64,000 nucleotides of DNA from Phragmites australis (GCF_958298935.1 NC_084928.1:24335501-24399500), one strand, 5' to 3'; shown: positions 8,635-19,876, counted from the first letter of the stretch. Program-made: numbers and translations. Notes: generated by a model from the sequence alone, not told the origin.

Positions 8635-11405
8635 TTATTCCACATCGTCATCAACATCTGGATCAACAAAATCCTTATACCAATGACTGAGAGAAAATTG
8701 AAAAGCTATGCCTTCGCTGGCATGAAAATGCGTCTTTGGGGCCGGATGGGCCCCAACTTGAGTACAATATGAAGGTGACATAGGGATATCGTCGTCGGCA
8801 CCATTGCACCTCACTACTTGCAAAGAGGGACCACGGCGATAGCAAAATTGCGGTCGGTGAAAAACTGGCTCTTCGTCCTGAGGCTCAATCTTTGGCTCAA
8901 GGAGCGCCGATGTGCCTTCGACGTCTTCCCTCGCTACACGGCGCAGATTCCGTTCGATATAAACATAAAATATATTACACAACCAATGTGTTACATCGTC
9001 AATCATAAAAGCGAAAAAAAATAAGACGACCCTTCACGCTGAGTCAGCCCACCTTCCCAGTATCTTCGGCTGTCGTGGTCATTGGTTTCGACGAGGGGTC
9101 ATCCCTCGCCTTGGCCTGAAAAAAAATTATTATTATTACACATAATTTATTTATAATCTTCGACCAAATAAAGCAAAAGTTAACTCAGCGTACCCTTTGT
9201 CGATTCATTTCAGCTTCTCGAAGAGCGAGCTCGCGGCCGTGCTTGCACCAATAATTGGTGGTGAATGATCGAGCGGTGCTCTTCGACGCCTTCGTAACGG
9301 CCGAAGTCGACAGATCCGCCGGGTATTGGAAGGAAGGCCTCTGGAGAGCAGTATGATGGTCACAACCTGTCATCTCGATAGACTGCATGAGACTTCGAGC
9401 AAAAACCATCGCGCAGAAGTCACCGTAAAGTTGCGCGGCAGGAAGGAGGCTGCCACTGGTTTCGTTGCTCCAACTTATATGTCCCCCCAACCCAACAACT
9501 TCTATTGATGGGGGAGTCGCCGAGGCGCCAATACCTTCGAAGGTATGACTGATTGCTTCGCACACGGCGACCGCCTTCGGCTCAAGCTCCCCAATGAGAT
9601 TAAGGGCATCATCGTTAAAAAGCCTTCGCCCCGCTTAATTCAGATTGCAGCCGCTGCGCTTTCTCCTTCTCTGACGCACAAAGTGCCTACAAGTCGCACA
9701 CTTGTGCCTCGGAGGACTGTAGGTTCTGGCGAAGGCAGCTTACTTCGCTATCGGCAATCTGCTTCTCCGAGTGAAGGGTGCTAAGCTCCCTTTCAAGTTG
9801 TTCTAGTCACAATTCTGCATCCTTCGCTCGCCACGACAGCTCACGTTTTTGGCCTTCAGCTTTCTCTGCCCGTTTTTGCAGCAAGTCAATCTGCGCGTGT
9901 GCGCTTCGGGCCCGAGCTTCGGATTTCTCATCCTGCTTGCGCTGAGCCCGCGATAGAAGCAAAACCTGCAGCGTTGAATACAAGTCAGCAAAATACCAAG
10001 TATAATAATGTAAGAAAATAAACGATATACCTTCGCAATAGCCACATTAGAGGCATTGAGCAGCTCGTTTGTGGACTTTTGGGCGAGCAGAATTTTGAGT
10101 TCGGGGAGGACGAAGGTACCAAGCATCTTCTTCGCATCACTAACCTCCCCGGCACTTGGCTCAAAAGCGGCAGGCCGCAACGCCTCAGGCGCAATGGCCT
10201 TCGCATCAAGCAGCCCGCCGAGGCCCACCAAACCCTTCCCGCCGCGGCGGGGCGCACTCGGCGTCGACTCTTCGGTCTCAGAAGATGAGCTCGAAGGCGA
10301 TGAGGGCGATGAGTATGCCACCACTTCTATGTTGTTGGCACCCTCGGTTTTGGGCTCCTCCTAAGTGGCGGCCTCGGGTATCGCCCCCGCCTCTGTCAAC
10401 TCCTCGTCATCGCTTAGTATTAATGTTGGGAGATCGACGCGAGAGCAAAACAATGATTTTGGCGCCTGGCCCTCCTGCGCGCCTTCGGAACTCTCCCGTG
10501 TGATCTTGCCGACCAACATTATAGCCTTGGCCCCTACCTCGGCCACTGACAAATCTGGAAAAAATCATAACCGTTAGGCAAGGACATATAAATTATGTAA
10601 AAATGTACGGACAAGGGAGTACCTGCGAAGCCGTGCACAGTAGGATGGAGCCGACAGAGCCCCTCGGGCCCTTTGTCCCCGAATTCCGGAATAACCCAGC
10701 CACGGCTCAGGGGCCAGACTCTGGCAGCTACGAACTCCCCTACCAAGTCGCGAGTCGAAAGATACTTCACGCACCTAACGAAGGCCTCAAGGGCCGTTTG
10801 CTGCGATGATTTCAGCCGCACAACTGGCGTGCGGTTTCCCCTAACTTCTTCGCATCTAGATACAAGATATTCTTCGGCCTCCACTTTGTGGTAGAACCAC
10901 CACTGGGTCCAGTCGCTACGCCACTTTTTCTTGTACACCACGACGGGTGTAGACAAGCCAGCGCGATATGCGAAGTTCAAGCACCAATAGTGGGCCTCGC
11001 TCTGCACTCCACGGGCAAAGACCGGCTTCGGTTGGTGGTGCAGTCGGTGCGCGGCAGTGAAGGCCCTGGTGGACGCCTTAACACCCTCCGAGCGAGCGGC
11101 CCAGGCGAAGAGACCCATTCTCACTATGGCGTTAGGGGTCAATTGATGCAAATAGACTTCGAACAGTTTTAATACTTTAATCACCATCTCGTCGCAAGGA
11201 AGGCGAAGGTCGGACCGAAATAGTGCACAAACACAACAGCCTCATCATCAACTGGTTCTGGTATCTCTTGTTGGCCGGGAAGCCGGACCTTTGAAACATC
11301 GCTAATTAAACCTTCTCTGACAAGACCGGCCAGAACTTCGCCGTCCACTTTGGATTGGCCAATCCAGTAGGTCTTCGGTCGGGAGGATCTAAGCTTCGGG
11401 GCCAT
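8635..11405 (-). pseudogene. T1 copy 1 antisense ORF (aORF): gypsy-type transposon domain plus coiled coil, spliced
   Basis: This gene runs opposite to gag-pol, starting at the ATG at 11405 (MAPKLRSSRPKTYWIG). A single-base frameshift near 11200 leads into VLKLFEVYLHQLTPNAIVRM, which resembles the grass 'putative gypsy type transposon' domain (PF04195-like, from memory). Predicted GT-AG introns are 10555-10622, 9966-10030 and 9116-9193, each 65-78 bp. Joining them keeps a plausible frame. Downstream exons are acidic and Ser-rich (SSPSSPSSSSSETEES), then coiled-coil (SRAQRKQDEKSEARARSA), and end in KDFVDPDVDDDVE at 8635. In-frame stops include a TAG at 10361-10363. The function of this protein class is unknown. 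Exon borders are my reading, not verified. Confidence 0.75.
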
Positions 11406-11540
11406 CTAGTCCAAGGAATGACTTCAACAGCAGGATGACAACCGCGGGCTTTGTCTAAGGCGTTCAAAAAACTATACTCGACTTCGTGCGAGAGCAACAG
11501 CTTTAGCAAGGGTACGGTAAAAAAATTTGACAGCGGCCCA

Positions 11541-11549
11541 ATATTTATA
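11541..11549 (-). promoter_or_regulatory. TATA box for T1 aORF (copy 1)
   Basis: On the minus strand CCTATAAATATTG lies about 140 bp upstream of the aORF start codon, after a GC-rich stretch. A start site about 30 bp downstream would leave a leader of roughly 107 nt. It is conserved in copy 2 at 41442-41450. Confidence 0.65.
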
Positions 11550-11833
11550 GGGCGAGGCGGCGGCGGTTACAATTTCCCGCATCGAAAATGAACCGGCACC
11601 AAAAACCATGCTTAGGCATCCACCAAGAACATTAAATGCAGGCAGTTACAGAGATCGTTAGGTAGCTACTAAGGAGCAGTTTGAAAAAAAATTAATATGA
11701 TATACAACAGCCAAAATTAACGGCGTGCATTGAATCCAGTATACTTCGACAGGCCGAAGGGGGACGGCATTGAGATATCTTGAAGGCTATAGGCTCGGCC
11801 TATCGAAGATAAACCTTGCCAGTAGGGGGCTAC

Positions 11834-12459
11834 TGTTAGGGATCATCTCCCGTCACCCCTAACTCGAAGGGAACTGCGAAGTCTACTGGAGATGCTACGT
11901 GATAGCTATCGTGCTTCTGTTGCAGGAGTTCGTCTGTCAGCCGCGGAAATCATAGAGCGAAGTTGGTCGAAGGGTGCAGGCGCCCTTGCATCTTCAAGTT
12001 CCCGAACCGGTGAAGACGAAGGCTCACGACCTTCGACTGGCGGGTGAAGCCCTGGTCCGCATCCCACATCTTTTGGAGCAGGCGAAGGTGTGAGCTGACC
12101 TTCACCGGGAGGCGAGGGCTGCCCAGCATGCGCCCGGGCGAAGAAGGCTTCGGCGCCCTTCGAAGGGATGACCCAGCTCAACACAGTGGGCCCGACTACG
12201 GTCGTCCTGTGTACTGCTGTAATTATGCGATCATGCTCATTTGTACCATAATGCCCCCAGATATTCCGGGAATGTAGCAGGTTAGGGGGTAAGATATGTA
12301 AACGGAACCCATGGTCGTCGGGTACGGGCTATAAATAGAGCCACAGTGTAACCGGAAGGGGTAATCGAAACTGTTTCGCCTCCAGCACGTGTCATTTTGA
12401 GGGACCTTCAATATCTCCGCATTCGAAGGCCCACCTTGTCCGGGACTTCGATCCCAACA
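11834..12459 (+). repeat. T1 copy 1, 3' LTR
   Basis: The 626-bp LTR starts TGTTAGGGATCATC and ends GATCCCAACA. It is preceded by a polypurine tract (CCAGTAGGGGGCTAC) and followed by the target-site copy ATAGA (12460-12464). A TATAAATAG box is visible near 12330. Relative to the 5' LTR of copy 2 (22685-23277) it has an extra 33 bp near 12055. Confidence 0.92.
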
Positions 12460-12885
12460 ATAGACATACCACAACCACTCCAATTATCATTACATTTGTA
12501 CCAGTTATCCACAGGAATATTCCTTTCAACAATAAGGAATATCCTAAAATATTCCTAGGGTATTACAACCATTTCCCACCTATGGTGCCCTATGCAACCT
12601 AATCCCGATATGTCTCTTCAAGGGACCACAACGAGCCCTCTGTTGGGGCTGCTAGCGGTCTCCCTCCGACTACCTCTTGGTCGGGTTTTGGCTAACCCAT
12701 TGGCTCCTTCCCAGGAGTCTTCTCTTTACAGCTGAGTTTCCTTGCGATGTCGCCTTTTGTCCTCAAGGCTTCATCGTACCCTTTGTCCTTCAGCTCTTGT
12801 CATGTCCCTTCGTCCTTCAATCCTTACCTTCGGGCTTCATTTCTTTCACTATCGCTTCCGCCCTTCGTTCCATATGTTCGGCTTC
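12460..12885 (-). repeat. Fragment of H-element LTR, host site of T1 insertion
   Basis: The sequence after ATAGA matches the middle of the complete H LTR at 13316-13996 (ACATTTGTACCAGTTATCC onward), so T1 inserted into an older H LTR. The fragment ends abruptly near the TTCACCAATGG stretch, where H internal sequence begins. Confidence 0.8.
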
Positions 12886-13315
12886 ACCAATGGACTGACG
12901 GAAGGACCTGTGTTCCCCACATAGCTCTTGGATTTGCTAGTTGGCCTTGTCCACTTGATTCTTGTATTGCACAGTGTTGCCTTCATGAGTTCCTGCTCCA
13001 TGGTCCTCTAGGGCGTGCGGTGGAACCTGGTGATGCTCTGGGACATCCGACGTAGCTATCCGTCCCTCCTGGGTGCCCTGAGTGATCACCCGAGACGCCC
13101 CTGTTCCGACTTTGATAGCCATACCAACCCGAGGTATATTGACCCCAGGGGCCTCGATCAAAGCCCTGGCTCCCTCAGTCACCATGGCTCCTCCTAGATG
13201 CAAGGGTGCCTCGAGTCTCCATCAGCATCTGCAGATCCTTGTGCTTTTATTCTAGTCTTTGGTGGCATGAGATCACCACATGGTCATGGGTTTGATCCCC
13301 ACAGACGATGCTAAA
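12886..13315 (-). pseudogene. H-element internal sequence with gag N-terminus fragment
   Basis: Minus-strand translation gives a gag-like N-terminus (GGAMVTEGARALIEAP, then HHQVPPHALEDHGAGTHEG) matching the fuller gag remnant at 22150-22540. Next to the LTR, the minus strand reads TTTAGCATCGTCTGTGGGGA, a degenerate primer-binding site. Only about 430 bp of internal sequence lie between two H LTR pieces. Confidence 0.65.
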
Positions 13316-13996
13316 TGTTGGGGTCGTAATCACAACACACTAAATAATACTCGTAATTGTAACTATAATAATTGTTCATCTCTTTGTTACATCGGGTAAA
13401 TAGAGATATTTATAGACATACCTCAACCATTCCTATTATCATTACATTTGTACCAGTTATCCACAGGAATATTCCTTTTAACAATAAGGAATATCCTGGA
13501 ATATTCCTAGGGTATTACAATCATTTCCCACCTATGGTGCCCTATGCAACCTAATACTGACACGTGTCCTGAAGGGACGACAACGATCCCTCTGTTGGGG
13601 CTGCTAGCGGTCTCCCTCTAGCTACCTCTTTGTCGGGTTTTGGCTAACTCATTGGCTCCTTCCCAGGAGTCTTCGCTTTACTGCTGAGTTTCCTTGTGAC
13701 ATCTCCCTATATCCTCAAGGATTCATCGTACCCTTTGTCCTTCAGGTCTCGTCGCGTCCCTTCGTCATTTAATCCTTACCTTCGGGCTTCATTTCTTTCA
13801 CTATGGCTTCCGCTGTTCGTTCCACATGTTCGGGCTTCGCCCTCTTGGCTTTGTTGTACCCTCTCGAGCTTAACTCCTACAGAACATAAGGGAAAATATT
13901 TCTATGTTGACGTTAGCCTTATTACTTTGCCTTTATGATTGATTGTTGTCATCGAAGTCAACGAACAGGGACCGATGTGGTATCATTCCCCCAACA
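13316..13996 (-). repeat. H-element LTR, complete, copy 1
   Basis: 681 bp with termini TGTTGGGG and CCCCCAACA. The PBS-like sequence on its left side gives minus orientation, making this a 5' LTR. It lies directly against the peroxidase pseudogene. Confidence 0.8.
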
Positions 13997-14341
13997 ATTA
14001 CAAATTGAATAGCAAATGTACAACATGGGCAAAGAAACACATAGAAGAACGAAATAATTTGATAACAAAAATTAATTTTGGACAACTTTTTAATTTACAT
14101 AAATGGCATTACACATGTATTAACTGAAGCCAACACGATTCGATTGCATTTGCCATCATATCATCAATAGTTGACCATACTGAAGTGGAGCCTCACCTCC
14201 ATTGGCATCCACGGTGGCGGAGGTATGTTCCCCATCTTCACCATCACCGTGGAAAAGTCCCTCGCAACAGCCTCGCCGTCCGTGCTGTACATCTCCACAA
14301 GATGGTCCAACGGCCCGCCGCAGCCGTAGAGCGCCTGGTCA
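13997..14341 (-). pseudogene. Class III peroxidase 3'-end fragment, copy 1
   Basis: The segment matches the 3' flank and last exon of the intact peroxidase (15155-15500). The coding part is 14164-14341, about 59 codons from the DQALYGCGGPL stretch to the stop. The last conserved cysteine is lost (LHF instead of LHC before SMVNY), which would remove a disulfide of the fold. No upstream exons are present. It joins CACTA sequence directly at 14342. Confidence 0.88.
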
Positions 14342-14603
14342 GATTATCACAGACCAGGCGGTTACTTAAATTGCCTGTGATAATTAATTTACACAGACGG
14401 TTACTTAAGAGAACCGTCTGTGTAAACAGATTATCACAGACAGTTTCTTAAGTGAACCATCTGTGATAATAAGTTTTCACAGGCGGTCTCTTTTGCGCCT
14501 GTGGAAATCGTCCATTTTCATAGGCCTTTGATCGCAGATGGGTTGGCTAAACGCCTGTGCAAATGAGTTATGACCTACCTCTAAAAATAGTTTTGTAGTA
14601 GTG
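14342..14603. mobile_element. CACTA (En/Spm-type) transposon terminus, copy 1
   Basis: The right edge reads TTTTGTAGTAGTG, the inverse of the CACTACTACAAAA terminus of grass CACTA elements. Inside it are alternating subterminal repeats of the type ACAGACGGTT and AACCGTCTGTG in both orientations. The left end of the element is missing. Confidence 0.75.
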
Positions 14604-15115
14604 AAGCTTGTTGACCCTTCGACTTGGTGTGGAGCAGCGGCAAGAAGATTGTACGGTGACACGGATGCCCTTGTCTTGGTGACTAAAGCTGCGAAGTGAA
14701 GACAACGTACAAGTGACCGGAAAAGAGGTTAGTGGTGAGATCTTGTTTTAGTGGCTTGGTGGCTCATCGAGCTTGAGGCCTTATCTTTGTGACTTGGTAA
14801 CTTAAGAACCGTGATCGGAAAAGACTTAGCGACCAGGCGCATATCCTCTGTGGGGATCTAACATGTATTAGACGTGACTTATGTGCCACTAATACCACAG
14901 GATAAAAATTACTTGTGTGCTCTCTCTACGTTATTTATGTTTCCGTATTTACCCACTTGCAATTTACCTTCGTAGAGTAGGTTACAATCCTTTTAAACTA
15001 TAGAGTAGATATATTGGATACATCTAGAGTACATTTAAATAAAAATTGATATAGATTTATCTCACAAAGTTTTTGAAACCAAATAATTTTAAACATCCTA
15101 ATTCATTGCTCAACA
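14604..15115 (+). repeat. Copia LTR fragment, 3' part, copy 1
   Basis: Matches, in inverse orientation, the copia LTR at 59777-60330 (shared CTTGTTGACCC, TGGCTTGGTGGCTC and the GATATAGATTTATC region). The CACTA element had inserted into this LTR. No coding sequence was seen. Confidence 0.7.
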
Positions 15116-15319
15116 TCACCGTCCCTCGCACCAACGCCGATCCTGACCCCGCAACATAACAAATTAAATAACAAATGTACAATATGGGCAAACAAACATA
15201 TAGAGGTACGAAATAATTCGATTACAATATATTTTTGACAACTTTTTAATTTAGTTAAATGGAGTTACACATGTGTTAATTGAAGCCAACACGATTCGAT
15301 TGCATTTGCCATCGTATCA

Positions 15320-16395
15320 TCAATAGTTGACCATACTGCAGTGGAGCCTCACCTCCACCGGCATCCACGGCGGCGGGGGTATGTTCCCCATCTTCACCAT
15401 CGCCCTGGCAAAGTCCCTCGCAAAAGCCTCGCCGTCCGTGCTGTACATCTCCACAAGATGGTCCAACGGCCCGCCGCAGCCGTAGAGCGCCTGGTCAGAA
15501 GTGAGGAGGCCCCGGCGCGCGACCAGGTCCTTGTAGTAGGCGTTGTCGAACCTCATCGGGGTCAGCTCGTCGAACGGCGCCTTGGCGTCGTCACCGGCCT
15601 GGCACGTCTGCCTGCGGAGCTCCGCGAACCTGGGGTCAACGTCAGCGCCGCCCTCGCCATTGTAGCTGTAGACGCGGTCCCTGTAGTTGATGCACTGCGC
15701 CATGCCGACGGTGTGCGCGCCGGAGAGCGCTGCCATGTCCCGCGCGTCGAGGCCGTATTTTCCGAACGTGTCGATGAGCGCGGTGACGGTGTCGTTCGGT
15801 CTGGGGAGGCCGTAATCGGCGGCGTCCTTGTCGGCTTTCCGCGAGTCCTTGCGGCCGAGCGGCACGTTCCAGTTCGGCCCCCCGAGCAGGGCAACGGCGT
15901 CGCGAGATGCGAGGGCGAGGATGTCCGCACAGGAGACGGTGGCTGGGCAGGCGTGCTCGAGGTGGGACTTGATCTCGTCGATCACATCGAAGCCGCGGAG
16001 GGAGTCGACGTTGGGCGTCGCGTCCTTCTCGCTTTCGAAGAAGGGCGAGCTGTCCAGGAGGACGGAGCCGTCACACCCCTGTCGTGTCATTCGCGAACAA
16101 CAAAATTAACGTGTAATTCATAATTTGAAGGACTAGGTAATGGAAAAAATGGGTGCAGATTACTTACGTTGACAAAGCAATCGTGGAAGAAGAGGCGAAG
16201 CACGGCGGGGGCCATTGCCTGATCGGCGGCGACCTTCGACGCCAGCACGGACTGCACGATGTCCTGCACGCTGGGACAGGTCTTGTCGTAGTAACTGACC
16301 GAAAGATGGTCACCGTGTGCGGTGCACGCGAGAAGCGCAAAGAGGATCAGCGGTGCAAGTGCAGGCAGCGATGAAGAGCTCCAGGAGGGCAGCAT
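15320..16395 (-). CDS. Secreted class III peroxidase, copy 1 (two exons)
   Basis: Exon 1 is 16168-16395, the 89-bp GT-AG intron is 16079-16167, and exon 2 is 15320-16078, giving 328 residues. A signal peptide (hydrophobic core APLILFALLAC) likely ends after Gly28, so the enzyme is secreted to wall or vacuole. It uses hydrogen peroxide to oxidise phenolic or other reductants through a haem. Distal Arg67 and His71 lie in RLFFHDCF, proximal His198 in ALSGAHTVG. The expected eight cysteines are present (40, 73, 78, 120, 126, 205, 235, 323), plus an extra Cys277. I chose Met at 16395 because an upstream in-frame ATG (16530) lies at or before the start site predicted from the TATA box at 16546. The protein is identical to the copy at 46139. 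The exact family member and substrate cannot be named. Confidence 0.95.
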
Positions 16396-16545
16396 GGCTG
16401 TCGACTTGCCGAATGCTGACACACCGGCGCCGCTGATAGCAAGGAACACGGTGTAGTGAAGCAACGGGTGATCGGAAACAGGCAAGGGCGCGCGATGAGT
16501 TGCAGTGGATCGATGAGTTTGATGAAACATGGAACGGAAGCATGC

Positions 16546-16553
16546 TTATATAT
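16546..16553 (-). promoter_or_regulatory. TATA box of peroxidase copy 1
   Basis: The minus strand reads CTATATATAAG about 150 bp upstream of the chosen start codon. A start site about 30 bp downstream (near 16520) gives a leader of roughly 125 nt. It is conserved at 47365-47372. Confidence 0.75.
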
Positions 16554-16604
16554 AGCTAGCTTGTGCCGTTGTGTGTGTGCGTGTGCGCGAGCGCTGCTGG
16601 CTTC

Positions 16605-16835
16605 CCCGGCCGCATTCGTACGCGTACCTGCCGCTTCTATGCGCGTGCACGCGCGATCGAATCGTGGTACTGTTGTTGACATGGTCTCTGGTCTGCATGC
16701 ATTGCTTGCTCGTGCTTCTTGGCGGAAACGCTGACGATGTCACAAGGAAGACAGGAAGGAAGGATTAATTGGGCAAACTAGCTATTAAAAAGTTCAAGTG
16801 GGGGTGTACTTTAAAAATCTTGGGACCGTACATTT
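16605..16835. repeat. Peroxidase upstream segment P1
   Basis: This piece of the peroxidase 5' flank (from CGCATTCGTACGCGTACC to the GGGACCGTACAT stretch) recurs at 20030-20118 (part) and 21004-21234, and in copy 2 at 47424-47654 and 50708-50795. It contains TGATGTCA-like and TGACATGG stretches, but I make no transcription-factor call. Confidence 0.8.
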
Positions 16836-16851
16836 GCTTGATCGAGATCAA

Positions 16852-17296
16852 CTAGGTCTCCAATCATTACTATACAAATAATTTATATAGGCGGTTCAGA
16901 AATCCTGTGTCAGATATTTTTTTCGAACCGTTTGTGGAAAAGAGTTTGTATAAATCAGATTTGTACAGATAATTTTTTAACCGTCTTTACAAATTATTAG
17001 TACAGACGATTTTAAATTGTAACCGTCTGTAATAAATTTTTGATATTTCGTTATTTTGTTATTTTCTAGTTTTTGATAGTTTGTTATTGGTTTTTTATAA
17101 ATTTTTAACTTCTTAGCACACTAAAAACCATAAAAGCGTATCTCAACCATTTTCTTAGCTTTTCATTCATTTTCTCATAATCCACCTTTTCAGCTTTTCA
17201 AAAATCAGCTCAAGCTAGATTGTTTGGTTCGGCTTCTAACTTCTGAGAAGTAGAAGCTCAGAAAAGCTGAACCAAACAGACCCTAGGTCTCCAATC
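16852..17296. mobile_element. MITE-like insertion flanked by CTAGGTCTCCAATCA
   Basis: The 15-bp sequence CTAGGTCTCCAATCA occurs at both ends of an insertion of about 430 bp. The left half has inverted AACCGTCTGTA-type motifs. The right half has an imperfect hairpin whose arms include TGTTTGGTTCGGCTTCT and AGAAGCTCAGAAAAGCTGAA. No ORF. A 15-bp flank repeat is long for a MITE, so two adjacent small insertions are also possible. Confidence 0.5.
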
Positions 17297-18552
17297 ACTC
17301 AAAGTGAAATGCTCCTTCTGGTTATAAATATTAGTTATTTTAGATAAAATATGGTCTTCGATGCATAGTTTTGATTACTATTTTTTATTAGAAATATATT
17401 TATAAAATTCATTAAATTTGTGATGATGTGAAAGTATTTTTCAAGATAAATCTATGCATATAATTTTAAGATTTCTAAAATAAATATTTCAAAAGCTATT
17501 GTTAATTAAAGTTTTAAAAGTTTGATCGGACTTTTTTTAAAACAACATGTATTGATGGCTGGTGGGAGTAACCAGTTTGCCACAACTTGTAGTGTCCAGC
17601 CACCCAACAATACACAGAAAATATGCAGGTGCTTATGTACTTTAGTCAATCTTTTACCTTAACTTTGGATATAATGACTACATGAAAAGCATATAACAGG
17701 AAATCATATAAATAGATTTCATTTTTTTCCAGTAAATGATATAACAGGCAAGGCTCTATAAATTTTCAAGCAACACTAGCTACGTTTACGTACTAACGCG
17801 CCAAAGCACGTGTGAGAATTAACTAGCGGACATTTTATTAGTTTTAGCTTACAATCTTGGTCAACTTATGATATAGGTCAATGACTGTGATTTCCACTTA
17901 TTAATCCTTTCAATAATAGTCTAAAGTCAGTGGGAACTTCAGCATGGCTCATCTTATTGTCATATATAGACTGGATTAGTTGGACAACTAATATATTTTA
18001 AATGATGTCTATGTAGGTCCCATATGTTCATGTTTTGACCACTTATGAATTCTCATTGTGAATTCGTTGATTCATGCACACACATGAATGCCAACTTTGG
18101 CACGCACTGGGTCTCATGATTAGGGTTGTATTCACACGTAACATGCAAGAGTGACGGTTTGTGCTCGAATTTATTTTATAACACCTATTGTTCAATTGGC
18201 ATAATACACCAGTTCCACATTTTGTTTTCCAAAAAATGTATACTCCATTACCAATTGACAAGGGTGTGCATTTTCAACCTTTAGTGCCAAACAATATGCA
18301 GACATGCACAATACAAGAAATCTATAGTTTCTCTGGTGTTTGCAACGTTCCCCATGGCATACGACAAAAAATATATATATGGTTCTTTTCCAGCAGCCAG
18401 CAACGTTCCCCATAGCATATAGAAACCTATAGAATGGAAGACCTTGTATATATGTTCATTGAACATCCCTCCTAGTAAGATGTTAACAGATACCTTCGTG
18501 AATACAAAACAAACTAAAAATTCACTAGCCTCAGTCGTACAATAATATTCAC
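17297..18552. other. AT-rich intergenic sequence
   Basis: No gene, repeat unit or RNA is recognisable. It is present almost unchanged in copy 2 (48116-49370), so it belongs to the duplicated block. Confidence 0.5.
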
Positions 18553-19092
18553 AACTTTAACATATTTTAAACGTTGTCATGTTGGTTGTATGCAAATTCT
18601 TAAATATTTACACGAACAGCCAAAACTGTCCGAATTTATACCTATTTTCTATAAGCAGTCACACATTACAAATACTTACTAATAAAATTGTAGTCAATCG
18701 CCTAGTATAAAAATGATCAGTAATCATCAAAATATAAATGCAATTGATAGGAAAAATTGTGCACAACTAGCAACAACAAAATTTATGCAACAAATCTAAA
18801 GAACAACTACAAAAAATAAAAGAAGTACGTATTGCAATGGATAAAAATGTCTATTACAAAGCAACTAACATTTTCATTTCTTACTCAAGTGAACAGCTTG
18901 AAAAATGTCACAACAAAACACTTCAACTCCCAGAACAAACAAAAACGCGTACCATGACAAAAGAAAAGTACATGATCCTACCGCTAAAATGTGTATTTTA
19001 GGGGCCAAAAATATCAATTTCAACGAATATGTATAATTTAGGGCAACAAATATCACGAGAAAGCTGATGCAAAAATAAAACAGTAACTCAGG
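18553..19092. repeat. Segment Q, duplicated locally
   Basis: AT-rich, non-coding, repeated at 20118-20655 with point differences, and in copy 2 at 49371-49910 and 50796-51084. It always precedes LTR R or a truncated R, so Q plus R moved together. Confidence 0.75.
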
Positions 19093-19876
19093 TGTCGTGG
19101 GTTAATCCCTAACAGTGATTCCGGGGTTTATCGGACAACAGGTGCATGATCTATATTCTAGGGGATGTGCCTGTGCTAATCTAAGAACATCAGAGTTTAT
19201 CCAGGTTCATGCCCCCTTAGGGTAATAGCCTTACATTTTGTGCATTCTTCACATTGAGTATGGTTTCTTCTTTGTGTTTTTTGGCCTTCTCTCCCAAGGC
19301 GGATCCTCTTCCCCTTATAGCCCAGGAGGAAATGAGTCTTACACGTGAGCCCATCAAATATTCCCATGCCTACCTAGACGGCCAATGTAGGTTATCATTA
19401 CAGAATACATTTGCATTGTGCTTGCCCTGGAGCACTGCAATGCCTATCCCATCCATCGGACACATCTTCGCTTGTCACTCTCGGGTCATCCGGCCTGCAC
19501 AGTCCCATCACCGGTTTCCCATGCGCGCCTGTCACGCCCCCTGTTGCGTCTACGAGCTTGTCCCACAGCAATTAATGTTGAGGACGAGACATGGTATCCC
19601 TACGCCGACCATGTTGCCTTAGCCGGGGTGAACTGCCTGGAGTAGGAAAATGACGTGAGTAGCAATATTAAATAAGATTTGACTGGCTTAGAAGGGTACC
19701 TGCCCCACGACCAGTAAGAGCTAGTCGCGGGAAATCTAGCGAAGTTCAGTGTCGTGGTCATGCTAGCGTTGACTGGTCACGCGGTGGGCTTGGGCCGGAG
19801 AACAAAAGCGGATAATAGAAAAACCGGCCGTTGCGGGCCGCCCTGATGAGAGACCCCTATATTCTTTACATCGACA
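19093..19876 (-). repeat. Gypsy-type LTR R, 3' LTR, copy 1
   Basis: 784 bp, starting TGTCGTGGGTTAATCCC and ending TACATCGACA. The 150 bp on the right (19877-20029) read on the minus strand as GAGCTTAGGGGCTAC against TGTCGATG. That is a polypurine tract, so this is the 3' LTR of a minus-strand element that is otherwise absent. Copy 2 (49911-50554) lacks 142 bp present here. Confidence 0.75.

Larger units (their letters stand above)
1..12459 (+). mobile_element. Tat-lineage Ty3/gypsy LTR retrotransposon T1, copy 1 (5' part outside window)
   Basis: The window opens inside the reverse transcriptase of a plus-strand gypsy element. In order it shows RT, two RNase H regions, integrase interrupted by nested element N, integrase C-terminus, a long non-coding region with 106-bp tandem repeats, an antisense spliced ORF, and a 3' LTR ending in CCCAACA. 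The five bases after the LTR are ATAGA. The same ATAGA precedes the 5' LTR of the second copy at 22685, so this is one insertion that was later duplicated. A second, archaeal-type RNase H and an antisense ORF before the 3' LTR are hallmarks of the Tat lineage (family knowledge). The coding frames carry stops and frameshifts, so the element is inactive. Confidence 0.9.

Noticed and set aside
15341..16123. 260-codon plus-strand frame over peroxidase exon 2 (and its twin at 46160-46942)
   Set aside because: It is the antisense shadow of the GC-rich peroxidase exon. It has no recognisable domain and ignores the clear intron and catalytic motifs on the other strand.
16395..16530. Upstream in-frame ATG that would add 45 residues to the peroxidase
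   Set aside because: It lies only about 16 bp from the TATA box, so it is probably not transcribed. It would also put a hydrophilic extension before a normal signal peptide.
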